From an uncultured Alphaproteobacteria bacterium (GTDB lineage: Bacteria > Pseudomonadota > Alphaproteobacteria > Rs-D84): 34,828 bases of DNA. This document shows, piece by piece, positions 1 to 6,957 of this stretch (positions are counted from its first letter, which is position 1; the number at the start of each line of letters is the position of its first letter). A program made the position numbers and the translations under genes. The stretch covers positions 143,427 to 178,254 of the forward strand of contig CALXML010000001.1 in NCBI GenBank assembly GCA_944389465.1, read 5' to 3'. A model generated the notes under the pieces. That model saw only the letters and a program-made list of their open reading frames with translations, was not told the DNA's origin and searched no databases.

Positions 1-199
1 AGATGCCACCAACAATAGAACCCAATGAGGCCGCAATTGTAATTGGCAGGGCGCGTTTTTTGTTGGCTATGATTGGGGGGGTCATAAATACTTCGGGTGG
101 GATAAACAAAAATATCGATTCGCAGACTGTTAATATAAATACTATCCAAGAATAAGCACGACTTTCAGATTTGCTTAAAATATATTCTGCGAATTTCAT
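1..199 (-). CDS. YqaA/DedA-type membrane protein, N-terminal part (cut by window edge)
   Basis: I translated the minus strand by hand from an ATG at 199 and the frame stays open to the window edge, giving about 66 residues. It begins MKFAEYILSKSESRAYSWIV and continues with a hydrophobic stretch, then a CESIFLFIPPEV segment and a Gly/Ala-rich segment ending SLGSIVGGI. The Glu-Ser followed by phi-PxPP-D/E-V pattern is what YqaA family (SNARE-associated/VTT, DedA superfamily) inner-membrane proteins show near the N-terminus. Members are linked to lipid transport or membrane homeostasis, but the substrate here is unknown. A GGGG ribosome site lies about 8 bp upstream of the ATG. The gene diverges from rbfA. 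Only the first third or so is visible, so the family call rests on one motif. Confidence 0.6.
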   Translation of the reverse strand, partial: MKFAEYILSKSESRAYSWIVFILTVCESIFLFIPPEVFMTPPIIANKKRALPITIAASLGSIVGGI

Positions 200-225
200 A
201 TGTTTTCCCCGTGTTAGACAAAAAA

Positions 226-266
226 TTTACTTGATTGTAATTTATTATTTTATAATTTACAATCAA
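226..266 (+). promoter_or_regulatory. Promoter and 10-bp perfect inverted repeat in the divergent yqaA-like/rbfA region
   Basis: TTGATTGTAA (231-240) and TTACAATCAA (257-266) form a perfect 10-bp inverted repeat with a 16-bp AT-rich spacer. The spacer contains TATAAT (251-256), with a possible -35 TTACTT (227-232) 18 bp upstream. The repeat therefore overlaps the likely rbfA promoter and could act as an operator for both divergent genes. It could also simply form a cruciform or an RNA hairpin. The regulator is unknown. Confidence 0.4.
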
Positions 267-287
267 TATGTAAATGGATGAATAAAA

Positions 288-641
288 ATGAAACGACAAA
301 ATAATAATTCTAATCGGGGTGCGCGTGTCGCCAGTAAAGTGCAAACACTGGTGGCTGAAATTTTGCGTGATATTTATTCTGATGATAAATTGATTGCGGG
401 GGTGTCACTGGTTGGGGCGGTCGCGCATGGTGGATTACAATTTGTACGTTTGTTTTATTATTCGCATAACCCTGATATTAATGCGGTGCAAAACAAGTTG
501 GATAAAATAACGCGCACGGTGCGATATGAATTGGCCGCGCGTATGAATCAAAAGTATGTGCCTGAAATCAGATTTGAATATGATGACACGTTGGAACGTG
601 CCCAGCGTATAGATGCTTTGTTGGATAATTTGGGGGAATAA
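288..641 (+). CDS. rbfA: Ribosome-binding factor A (30S maturation)
   Basis: RbfA is a cold-shock-linked cytoplasmic factor that binds the 30S subunit and helps process and fold the 5' end of 16S rRNA. The 117-residue length is normal. The N-terminal RGARVASKVQTLVAEILRDI helix, the VSLVGAVAHGGLQFVRLF strand and the C-terminal VPEIRFEYDDTLERAQRIDALL match the KH-like RbfA fold, including the conserved P-x-I/L-x-F-x-x-D-x-S/T-x-x-x-x-x-x-I pattern. GGATGA lies upstream of the ATG. In many alphaproteobacteria rbfA sits in the nusA-infB-rbfA-truB cluster. Here it instead heads a unit with a GNAT gene that starts one base after its stop codon, so the two are probably co-translated. Confidence 0.93.
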   Translation: MKRQNNNSNRGARVASKVQTLVAEILRDIYSDDKLIAGVSLVGAVAHGGLQFVRLFYYSHNPDINAVQNKLDKITRTVRYELAARMNQKYVPEIRFEYDDTLERAQRIDALLDNLGE

Positions 642-642
642 T

Positions 643-1110
643 ATGGCGACTGGGTTGGAACGGGTTTTTAATGTAACGCCAGATTTGGTCAAGGATTGTT
701 ATTATATTGTTAATCAAACCAGACCCAGTGAAGCAATTGCATTATACAATACTTTGCGTGAAGATGTGGAAAATCGTGGGCATACGTTGTTTTTGTTTAA
801 TGGTGCGGCTTTCCCGTTGGGATTTATCAAAGGACAGGTTTTGCGTACACCTGATTTCAAGGTTCTGGGTGGTGTTAATATTCAATCCAAAATAGATTAT
901 TTGTTTGTGGATAAAAAGTATCAGCATGCAGGAATTGGGACTTTGTTGTTGCGTGCGTATGAATCCTGTTGTCGTGAACAGAATGTTGAACAGATTATTT
1001 TATACAGTGCGCCGACTGTTCAAGCGACTGGATTTTATACTAAAAATGGGTATGTTCGCGTGACTGATAATTTTTTGATGGCTAAAAATTTAGGCGCGAT
1101 TTCCCGTTAA
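643..1110 (+). CDS. GNAT family N-acetyltransferase
   Basis: This 155-residue protein is predicted to transfer an acetyl group from acetyl-CoA to an amine; the acceptor is unknown. The acetyl-CoA pyrophosphate-binding motif A is visible at residues 86-104: YLFVDKKYQHAGIGTLLL, with Q94-x-x-G97-x-G99. The motif B region follows, with ATGFYTKNGYVRV (about 128-140) carrying the usual Y-x-K/R-x-G-F/Y element. I chose the ATG at 643 over an in-frame ATG at 613 because GGGGGAA (632-638) stands at ribosome-site distance and the start then falls just after the rbfA stop. Nothing in the sequence identifies it as RimI, whose targets are ribosomal proteins, although the rbfA partner makes a translation-related target possible. 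Confidence 0.85.
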   Translation: MATGLERVFNVTPDLVKDCYYIVNQTRPSEAIALYNTLREDVENRGHTLFLFNGAAFPLGFIKGQVLRTPDFKVLGGVNIQSKIDYLFVDKKYQHAGIGTLLLRAYESCCREQNVEQIILYSAPTVQATGFYTKNGYVRVTDNFLMAKNLGAISR

Positions 1111-1130
1111 TTTTTCATATAAAAAACAGA

Positions 1131-1159
1131 TTGCAAGTTTTATTATACTGGTGTATCAT
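1131..1159 (+). promoter_or_regulatory. Promoter of lepA
   Basis: TTGCAA (1131-1136), a 17-bp spacer and TATCAT (1154-1159) form a sigma70-type promoter 35 bp before the lepA ATG. AGGA at 1184-1187 is the ribosome site. Confidence 0.55.
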
Positions 1160-1193
1160 TGCCGCATAGTTTACGGCAGCATCAGGATTTTTT

Positions 1194-2993
1194 ATGAAGC
1201 AACAGAATATCAGAAATTTCGCAATAGTCGCACATATTGACCACGGAAAATCAACACTGTCAGACAGGCTGATTGAATATACCGGTGGTTTGCAGTCGCG
1301 TGAAATGAAGGCGCAGGTTCTGGATTCTATGGATATTGAACGTGAACGTGGAATCACGATTAAGGCGCAAACTGTGCGTCTGAATTATACCGCAAAAGAT
1401 GGCCAAACATATCAATTGAATTTAATGGATACGCCGGGGCACGTGGATTTTTCATATGAGGTATCCCGTTCGTTGGCTGCGTGCGAGGGGGCGTTAATTC
1501 TGGTTGATGCAACACAGGGGGTTCAGGCACAGACGTTGGCCAATGCTTATTTGGCGTTGGATAATGATTTGGAAATGTTGCCGGTGTTAAATAAAATTGA
1601 TTTGCCGTCCAGTGATGTTGCCGGTACGCGTGAACAGATTGCTGATGTTATCGGATTGGATGCATCTGATGCGTTGTGTGTTTCTGGAAAAACAGGGGAT
1701 GGTGTTCCCGAATTATTGGAAGAAATTGTTCGTCGTTTGCCCGCACCACGTGGGGATGAAAATGCACCTGCGCGTGCGTTGTTGGTGGATTCTTGGTACG
1801 ATTCGTATTTGGGTGTTGTGGTTTTGGTTCGGGTGGTTGATGGGCAATTGGCGCGCGGACAAAAAATTCGCTTTATGGCAACGGGTGCAGAATATGTGAT
1901 TGAAAAAATTGGTTACTTTACACCCAAAATGGTTGATGTGGACAGATTAGAAACCGGCGAAATTGGGTTCATTATTACAGGAATGAAAACAATTCATGAT
2001 TGCAAGGTTGGCGATACAATCACAGATGCCAGAACGGGAACAGGGTGTGTGGCATTGGCTGGTTTTAAACCATCTGTGCCGGTGGTGTTTGCGTCCTTTT
2101 TCCCAGTAGAGGCCGATGATTATCCGGCACTGCGTGAAGGTGCAGAAAAATTGGCATTGAATGATGCATCGTTTGTATTTACGGTGGAAAAATCTTCTGC
2201 GCTGGGGTTTGGGTTACGGTGTGGATTTTTGGGTTTGCTGCATATGGAAATTATCAGCGAACGGCTGCGTCGTGAATTTAACCTGAATTTGATAAATACT
2301 GTCCCCAGTGTGTTATACAAGGTATATTTGCGCGATGGTTCGGTTATTGATTTGGAAAATCCGGCTGATATGCCGGACCCAACACGTATTGCATCCATAG
2401 AAGAACCGTGGGTGCGTGCAACCATTATGATGCCTGATAAATATATGGGCGGAATTATGTCGTTGTGTTCTGAACGGCGTGGGGTACAGGAAAATATTTC
2501 TTATGTTGGTAATCGTGCGGTGTTGGTGTATCAATTGCCGTTGGCGGAAATAGTTTTTGATTTTTATGACCGTGTTAAATCTTTGTCGTCTGGATATGCG
2601 TCGTTTGACTATGTGGTGCAGGGATATCGGCCGTCCGATTTGGTCAAAGTATCAATACTGGTTAATGATGAAAATGTAGAACCGCTGTCTTTTATGTGTC
2701 ATCGCAGTTTTGCTGAAAAACGCGGGCGTCAGATTGTTGAACGATTAAAAGACTTAATCCCGCGCCATCAATTTAAAATTCCGTTGCAGGCGGCAATTGG
2801 TGGAAAAATTATCGCGCGTGAAACAATCGCTGCATATCGCAAGGATGTAACAGCCAAGTGTTATGGTGGGGATATTACGCGTAAACGTAAATTATTAGAG
2901 AAGCAGAAAGAGGGAAAAAAGCGTATGCGGACATTTGGTAATGTGGAAATACCACAGTCTGCGTTTATTAATGCATTAAAAGTTGGTGATTAA
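1194..2993 (+). CDS. lepA: Elongation factor 4 (LepA), ribosomal GTPase
   Basis: LepA/EF4 is a translational GTPase that acts on the ribosome, linked to back-translocation and 30S biogenesis. The 599-residue length is standard. G1 AHIDHGKST lies at residues 13-21, G2 includes ERGITIK, G3 is DTPGH, and G4 NKID is in the [10 protein letters not shown] segment. The C-terminal LepA-specific domain is recognisable by [38 protein letters not shown], and the basic tail [20 protein letters not shown] ending in FINALKV. It has its own promoter. The next gene begins 16 bp after the stop, so the Cys-containing pair downstream is probably co-transcribed. Confidence 0.98.
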   Translation: MKQQNIRNFAIVAHIDHGKSTLSDRLIEYTGGLQSREMKAQVLDSMDIERERGITIKAQTVRLNYTAKDGQTYQLNLMDTPGHVDFSYEVSRSLAACEGALILVDATQGVQAQTLANAYLALDNDLEMLPVLNKIDLPSSDVAGTREQIADVIGLDASDALCVSGKTGDGVPELLEEIVRRLPAPRGDENAPARALLVDSWYDSYLGVVVLVRVVDGQLARGQKIRFMATGAEYVIEKIGYFTPKMVDVDRLETGEIGFIITGMKTIHDCKVGDTITDARTGTGCVALAGFKPSVPVVFASFFPVEADDYPALREGAEKLALNDASFVFTVEKSSALGFGLRCGFLGLLHMEIISERLRREFNLNLINTVPSVLYKVYLRDGSVIDLENPADMPDPTRIASIEEPWVRATIMMPDKYMGGIMSLCSERRGVQENISYVGNRAVLVYQLPLAEIVFDFYDRVKSLSSGYASFDYVVQGYRPSDLVKVSILVNDENVEPLSFMCHRSFAEKRGRQIVERLKDLIPRHQFKIPLQAAIGGKIIARETIAAYRKDVTAKCYGGDITRKRKLLEKQKEGKKRMRTFGNVEIPQSAFINALKVGD

Positions 2994-3009
2994 AACAAAG
3001 GAATAAATT

Positions 3010-3390
3010 ATGTCAATGTGGACATATGTAACAAAAGTACCAAATAAAACTATTTTTGCTGATATTGCAGAATATAAACGGTTGTGTGAACGGGTTGCAA
3101 ATGCGCGTCGTATATATAATATCAGTCGCGCACGTTTGACGGTGGATAATGCAAAGGGTTGTATTTATATACGTTTGTATGATGTGCCTGATTTTGGGCG
3201 GGATAATGATTCTGGTGTTTTTGTGTGTCAGGAATTTTGCGAACATTTTACTTATACTGATTCATGCAATAAATCACAGTGCAAATATTATCAAAATAAT
3301 GTTGCGTATTTTAATGCGAAGTATGATTTATATTTGCTGCAACAGCAACGCAAGGATTTCTGGACACAAAAGTTTGCAAACTGCAGATAA
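3010..3390 (+). CDS. Uncharacterised Cys-containing protein, first of a tandem pair
   Basis: I do not recognise this 126-residue protein. It has no signal peptide or membrane segment, so it is probably cytoplasmic. It is basic, with an N-terminal half likely helical, then a Cys cluster (FVCQEFCEHFTYTDSCNKSQ, with another Cys next) and a final charged helix ending FWTQKFANCR. The last 41 residues from SCNKSQ onward align without gaps to the next gene, with about 15 identities: Cys, Lys, Cys, Asn-Asn, Ala-Tyr-Phe, Leu, Leu, Phe-Trp and Lys. The spaced Cys residues could bind a metal. AAAGGAATAA precedes the ATG. The spacing of 14 bp to the next gene argues for an operon with lepA upstream. Function unknown. 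Confidence 0.75.
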   Translation: MSMWTYVTKVPNKTIFADIAEYKRLCERVANARRIYNISRARLTVDNAKGCIYIRLYDVPDFGRDNDSGVFVCQEFCEHFTYTDSCNKSQCKYYQNNVAYFNAKYDLYLLQQQRKDFWTQKFANCR

Positions 3391-3404
3391 CGAAAGGGTT
3401 ATTT

Positions 3405-3818
3405 ATGTTTATAGATGTTGTTCATTATATATTTAAAACGCCACTGAATAGTATTGTTTCTGATATTCGTGGATATTATAAAATTAGTCGTGATTTGCGC
3501 GAAACGCAAAAGAATAAATGTATGCTGGAAAAGCAACTGGTCAGAAGATTGGGGTATGCAAATGACGATATGGCGCGGACATATGTTGGGTGTCAGGTCA
3601 GTTATGTAAAAACTGTGCCAGATGCCAGAACTGGTTATAATATGCCTGTGTTTGCACATCATTGCTGTCCGAACTTTGATTTTCTGCGGCCATGCAGCAA
3701 GTGTGATTGTGTGCGTAATGTGAATAATAATGCTTACTTCGCGGCGCGTGATAATTTGGCGAAATTAAGTTTGGAAAAAAGAACGTTTTGGGCGGAAAAA
3801 ATGATACTGACCAGATAA
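3405..3818 (+). CDS. Uncharacterised Cys-rich protein, second of a tandem pair
   Basis: This 137-residue protein is unrecognised but clearly related to its upstream neighbour. Both end with C-x-K-x-x-C, then N-N-x-A-Y-F-x-A, then a helix with FW-x-x-K, over 41 ungapped residues. The Cys cluster here is denser: FAHHCCPNFDF followed by PCSKCDC (residues about 82-102), suggesting a metal site or disulphides. There is no signal peptide, so a cytoplasmic metal-binding role is the simpler reading, but this is inference. AAAGGG stands before the ATG. The integrase-like gene follows after 30 bp with its own strong ribosome site. Tandem duplication with divergence is likely. Confidence 0.75.
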   Translation: MFIDVVHYIFKTPLNSIVSDIRGYYKISRDLRETQKNKCMLEKQLVRRLGYANDDMARTYVGCQVSYVKTVPDARTGYNMPVFAHHCCPNFDFLRPCSKCDCVRNVNNNAYFAARDNLAKLSLEKRTFWAEKMILTR

Positions 3819-3848
3819 CAATAATTTAATAAACCAAGGGGGACGACC

Positions 3849-4847
3849 ATGGCGCATCAGTTCTTTTTTAATCCCTTTATATTGGATAATTTACCTGCGC
3901 CGGCATCGGGATTTGATGTTGTTCAGGATATATCTGAACCGCGTCTGCGGATGTATGTTACCAGTCGCGGCGTTAAAACTTTCTTTGTACGCAAGCGTAT
4001 TCATGGTCGGGATAAGCGCATTATCATTGGAAATTATCCTGATGTTGATATAGAACAGGCCCGCAGTGCTGTGCCGGATGTGTTGGCCACTGCGATGGAA
4101 AAAAAGCATATTCACAGAAAAAAAATTACGTTAAAAAAATTTTTGGATATTTATTTAGAAAAAAAAGTCCATCGTAACAGTTATTCTTGCTATAAATTGG
4201 AACGCGCAATCCAGCGGCATTTGGCAACGTTGTTGGATAAAAATATTTCAGATATTAATGCCGATGATGTCGCCGGTGTTATTGCAAATATTTCTGGGCG
4301 GGCAATTGCTGCGCGTATGCAGGAATTTTTACAAAGTGTGTTTAAATACGCGGTTGATACGGGGTATTTAAAGGACAGTCCAATTGCGAATTTGCCAAAA
4401 ATTAAACAAAATCGTCGGGTGCGGCCATTGAATAAATCGGGCCTGCACAGATTGGTAAATGCCATAGAACAAGAAGAAGATGCAAATATGCGGGCTGCTT
4501 TTTTAATGTTGATTTATGGTTTCGCACCCAAGGGTCGCATATTTTCAATGCAGTGGGCTGATTTGGATTTTAATCATTATACATGGTGTGATAAACCGCT
4601 GTCGGATATGGCGGTTGTATTATTACAAGATTTGCCACAGGATGGTCGGTGGGTATTTGCAGGGCGTGGGCGCGGACATTTAACAGACCCGCGTGTTGCA
4701 TGGCGGCGTGTTGCACAGCGTGCTGGGATTCCTGATTTAACAATGGATGATGTAAATAAATATTTAATGCGGCAATTGGTTTGGGCGTCTGACAAGGAAG
4801 ATTTTCGTGCCAATATGAATGCGTTATTAACAGAAGTTATGGCATAA
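3849..4847 (+). CDS. Integrase-like protein with lost tyrosine recombinase catalytic residues
   Basis: The fold order matches P4/phage-type tyrosine integrases. Residues 22-80 resemble the DUF4102 arm-binding domain (strand-rich, GVKTFFVRKRIHGRDKRIII followed by GNYPDVDIEQAR). Residues 93-185 resemble the SAM-like core-binding domain (LKKFLDIYLEKK, ending in DTGYLKDSPIANLP), followed by a C-terminal catalytic-type domain. In that domain the region FAPKGRIFSMQWADLD (225-240) aligns with the active-site Arg I block, but the Arg position is Pro227. The H-x-x-R block is replaced by LTMDDVNKYL (297-306). There is no Tyr near the C-terminus. At 332 residues it is short for the family (about 400). 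The intact frame and strong AAGGGGG ribosome site suggest a retained protein, perhaps a DNA-binding one, rather than an active recombinase. No attachment site or tRNA adjoins it. Confidence 0.75.
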   Translation: MAHQFFFNPFILDNLPAPASGFDVVQDISEPRLRMYVTSRGVKTFFVRKRIHGRDKRIIIGNYPDVDIEQARSAVPDVLATAMEKKHIHRKKITLKKFLDIYLEKKVHRNSYSCYKLERAIQRHLATLLDKNISDINADDVAGVIANISGRAIAARMQEFLQSVFKYAVDTGYLKDSPIANLPKIKQNRRVRPLNKSGLHRLVNAIEQEEDANMRAAFLMLIYGFAPKGRIFSMQWADLDFNHYTWCDKPLSDMAVVLLQDLPQDGRWVFAGRGRGHLTDPRVAWRRVAQRAGIPDLTMDDVNKYLMRQLVWASDKEDFRANMNALLTEVMA

Positions 4848-4863
4848 ACATAAATTTTGCCAC

Positions 4864-4926
4864 TTGTCAAGATTTTGTTATTGTTTGTTATAATTCCTTG
4901 ACACTGGGGTCATAAAATGATAGTTT
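4864..4926 (+). promoter_or_regulatory. Two overlapping promoter candidates for acpP
   Basis: TTGACA (4898-4903) is a perfect -35 with TAGTTT (4921-4926) at 17 bp. Upstream, TTGTCA (4864-4869) and TATAAT (4889-4894) form a second pair with a 19-bp spacer. Either would give a leader of about 50-80 nt before acpP. Confidence 0.5.
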
Positions 4927-4983
4927 TAATTGTGATGACGCCCGAATGTGGGCCAGAAATTTAACTTAAACAAAGGAAAAAAA

Positions 4984-5217
4984 ATGACTACTTTTGAAAA
5001 AGTAAAAAAAATCGTATCCGAAAAATTGGGCGTACCAGAAGCCAAAGTTGAAGAAACTTCTTCTTTTGTAAATGATTTGGGTGCTGATTCTTTGGACGTT
5101 GTAGAATTTGTTATGGCTGTTGAACAGGAATTTGGTATTGAAATTCCAGATGACCAAGCTGCAAAACTGACAACAGTCGGCGAAGCTGTTAAATACATTG
5201 ATGAACATGCAAAATAA
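4984..5217 (+). CDS. acpP: Acyl carrier protein
   Basis: ACP carries acyl chains as thioesters on a 4'-phosphopantetheine arm during fatty acid synthesis in the cytoplasm. The 77 residues are acidic and include the [10 protein letters not shown] motif, with Ser36 as the attachment serine, and the usual four-helix pattern (helix [11 protein letters not shown], helix [17 protein letters not shown], helix [12 protein letters not shown]). I use the ATG at 4984, preceded by AAAGGAAA, rather than an in-frame upstream ATG at 4948 that would add a non-conserved 12-residue N-terminus. A strong terminator follows, so acpP can be made separately from fabF, as expected for a very abundant protein. Confidence 0.97.
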   Translation: MTTFEKVKKIVSEKLGVPEAKVEETSSFVNDLGADSLDVVEFVMAVEQEFGIEIPDDQAAKLTTVGEAVKYIDEHAK

Positions 5218-5249
5218 TCTGGGGTAATATGCCAGATTAGTTTATCTGT

Positions 5250-5288
5250 ATCCGTCACGATATTTGTTTATCGTTGACGGATTTTTTT
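5250..5288 (+). terminator. Rho-independent terminator after acpP
   Basis: ATCCGTC (5250-5256) pairs with GACGGAT (5276-5282), with an inner CGATA/TATCG stem, followed by a T run to 5288. Confidence 0.85.
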
Positions 5289-5357
5289 CTGTACGTATGC
5301 CCCGAAACAGTTTATTATATGGGTGTGTTTATATAAAACTTATAAAGGATAATAAGT

Positions 5358-6611
5358 ATGAAAAGAGTTGTTATTACCGGTATGGGTATCGTTTCCCCAG
5401 TTGGTACAGGTATTGAATATGCATGGAAAAACATTGTAAATGGTGTTTCTGGCGTGCGTAAAATTGATACATTTGATGCGTCTGATTTAACATCGCAAAT
5501 TGCGGGTCTGCCGGTTATTGGAACAGAGGCCGGACAATATAACCCTGATGCGGTTGTTGATGTACGCGAACAACGTAAAATGGACAAGTCCATTGTATAT
5601 GGCGTTGTTGCCGCGGACGAAGCCATTCGTGATGCAGGTTTAATTGAATGTGATGGCGATAAAAATCGTATGGGTGTTTCCATTGGTGCTGGCATCGGTG
5701 GATTAAACACAATTTATGATAACTGTGTGGAATTGTATGCAAATGGTCCACGTCATATCAGTCCTTTCTTTATCCCAAAGGTTATTATTAATATGATTGC
5801 AGGACATGTTTCAATTAAATATGGTTTAAAGGGGCCCAATTTATCCGTTGTGACCGCGTGTGCATCGGCCGCGCATTCAATTGGCGAAGCCGTTCGTTTA
5901 ATTCAGCATGGTGATGCTGATGTTATGGTTGCTGGCGGGGCCGAGGGCGCAGTTGGTAAAATCGGTGTTGCAGGGTTCTGTGCAATGAAGGCGTTATCCA
6001 CACGTAATGATGAACCACAAAAGGCATCCCGTCCATGGGACAAGGACCGTGATGGTTTTATCATGGCCGAAGGTTCGGGTATTTTGGTGCTGGAAGAATA
6101 TGAACATGCTGTTCGTCGTGGTGCAAAAATTTATGCCGAAGTTGCGGGTTATGGTTTATCTGGTGATGCATATCATATCACAGCCCCAGCCCCCAATGGC
6201 GAGGGTGGTATGCGCGCAATGCAGGCTGCGTTAAAAGATGCGGGTATGCAACCGGCAGATGTTGATTATATTAATGCACATGGTACATCAACTGGATTGG
6301 GCGATGTTGGTGAATTGACTGCTGTGAAAACATTGTTTGCAGGTACAAATGTGTGTATGTCGTCAACTAAATCTATGACAGGGCACTTGTTGGGTGCCGC
6401 TGGCGCAGTAGAGGCGATATTCAGCGTTTTGGCGATTCGTGATGGAATTGTTCCGCCAACAATTAATTTGGAAAATCCAATAGAAGAGGTTGGTGATTTT
6501 AATCTGGTTCCGAACAAGGCGCAAAAGAAAGATGTCAAAGTTGCATTAAGTAATTCATTCGGATTTGGTGGTACAAATGCAACGTTGATAATTAAACGTT
6601 TTGAAAAATAA
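5358..6611 (+). CDS. fabF: 3-oxoacyl-[acyl-carrier-protein] synthase II
   Basis: KAS II extends acyl-ACP by condensation with malonyl-ACP. The 417-residue length is typical (E. coli FabF about 413). The Cys-His-His triad is visible: Cys168 in VVTACASAAHSIGEA, His308 in INAHGTSTGLGD, and His343 in KSMTGHLLGAAGA. The C-terminal glycine-rich SNSFGFGGTNATLI is also intact. AAAGGA sits before the ATG. It follows acpP, its substrate carrier, but is separated from it by a terminator, so it probably uses readthrough or its own weak promoter in the 70-bp gap. A symmetric terminator closes the gene. Confidence 0.97.
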   Translation: MKRVVITGMGIVSPVGTGIEYAWKNIVNGVSGVRKIDTFDASDLTSQIAGLPVIGTEAGQYNPDAVVDVREQRKMDKSIVYGVVAADEAIRDAGLIECDGDKNRMGVSIGAGIGGLNTIYDNCVELYANGPRHISPFFIPKVIINMIAGHVSIKYGLKGPNLSVVTACASAAHSIGEAVRLIQHGDADVMVAGGAEGAVGKIGVAGFCAMKALSTRNDEPQKASRPWDKDRDGFIMAEGSGILVLEEYEHAVRRGAKIYAEVAGYGLSGDAYHITAPAPNGEGGMRAMQAALKDAGMQPADVDYINAHGTSTGLGDVGELTAVKTLFAGTNVCMSSTKSMTGHLLGAAGAVEAIFSVLAIRDGIVPPTINLENPIEEVGDFNLVPNKAQKKDVKVALSNSFGFGGTNATLIIKRFEK

Positions 6612-6637
6612 AAAATCCCGCATATGCGGGATTTTTT
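6612..6637. terminator. Bidirectional terminator after fabF
   Basis: AAATCCCGCA and TGCGGGATTT form a near-perfect palindrome flanked by A and T runs, so it can terminate fabF on the plus strand and the candidate RNA on the minus strand. Confidence 0.85.
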
Positions 6638-6866
6638 ATTGCATATTTAATTAGAATAATGGCAATCAGCGGTAAATATGTATGTTCCGATGACCCCGTC
6701 GGCTTTTGGCATTATGCCTGTTGTATAACCGACGGCCCCCCGACAACGCGGGGATATGACACATATGTAAAACACATACTGTGCCCAGAAAACTGCGCGA
6801 TAAATCGCACAGATATACTATGGGATTTCTTAAGTCCCTGAACCCACATCTGTTGTGAATCCAAAT
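6614..6866 (-). ncRNA. Candidate structured small RNA, family not recognised
   Basis: No convincing ORF fills this 318-bp gap between convergent genes. Reading the minus strand, TTGTTT (6893-6898) and TATAAT (6870-6875) with a 17-bp spacer predict a start near 6862-6866, and the transcript would end at the fabF bidirectional terminator, about 250 nt long. Several hairpins are visible: CACAT/ATGTG (6845-6869), GGGA/TCCC (6822-6838), CTGxGCGAT/ATCGCxCAG (6793-6812), TATGT/ACATA (6764-6778), CCCCG/CGGGG (6738-6753), and a 7-bp perfect CCGTCGG/CCGACGG stem (6696-6735) enclosing GGC/GCC. I saw no tmRNA tag, RNase P core or SRP core. The hairpins are strand-symmetric, so strand rests on the promoter. 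Confidence 0.45.
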
Positions 6867-6869
6867 GTG

Positions 6870-6898
6870 ATTATATTGTATCGGAATAATAAAAACAA
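6870..6898 (-). promoter_or_regulatory. Promoter of the candidate small RNA
   Basis: On the minus strand TTGTTT (6898-6893), 17 bp, TATAAT (6875-6870). A consensus -10 in a region without genes supports an independent transcript. Confidence 0.5.
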
Positions 6899-6925
6899 TA
6901 ATTAAAAACTGTGATTGCGTGACAT

Positions 6926-6957
6926 AAAAAACAGCGGGATAATTCCCGCTGTTTTTT
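6926..6957. terminator. Bidirectional terminator at the 3' end of the acyl-CoA synthetase gene
   Basis: ACAGCGGGA and TTCCCGCTGT form a long GC stem with A and T runs on the two sides. It ends the minus-strand synthetase gene just after its stop codon. Confidence 0.8.

Noticed and set aside
3849-4847. Active prophage or integrative element around the integrase-like gene
   Set aside because: Catalytic residues are missing, no other mobile genes occur nearby and no attachment repeats were found.
6659-6841. 60-residue plus-strand ORF between fabF and the acyl-CoA synthetase
   Set aside because: No ribosome site and odd composition, and it coincides with the hairpins of the candidate RNA.
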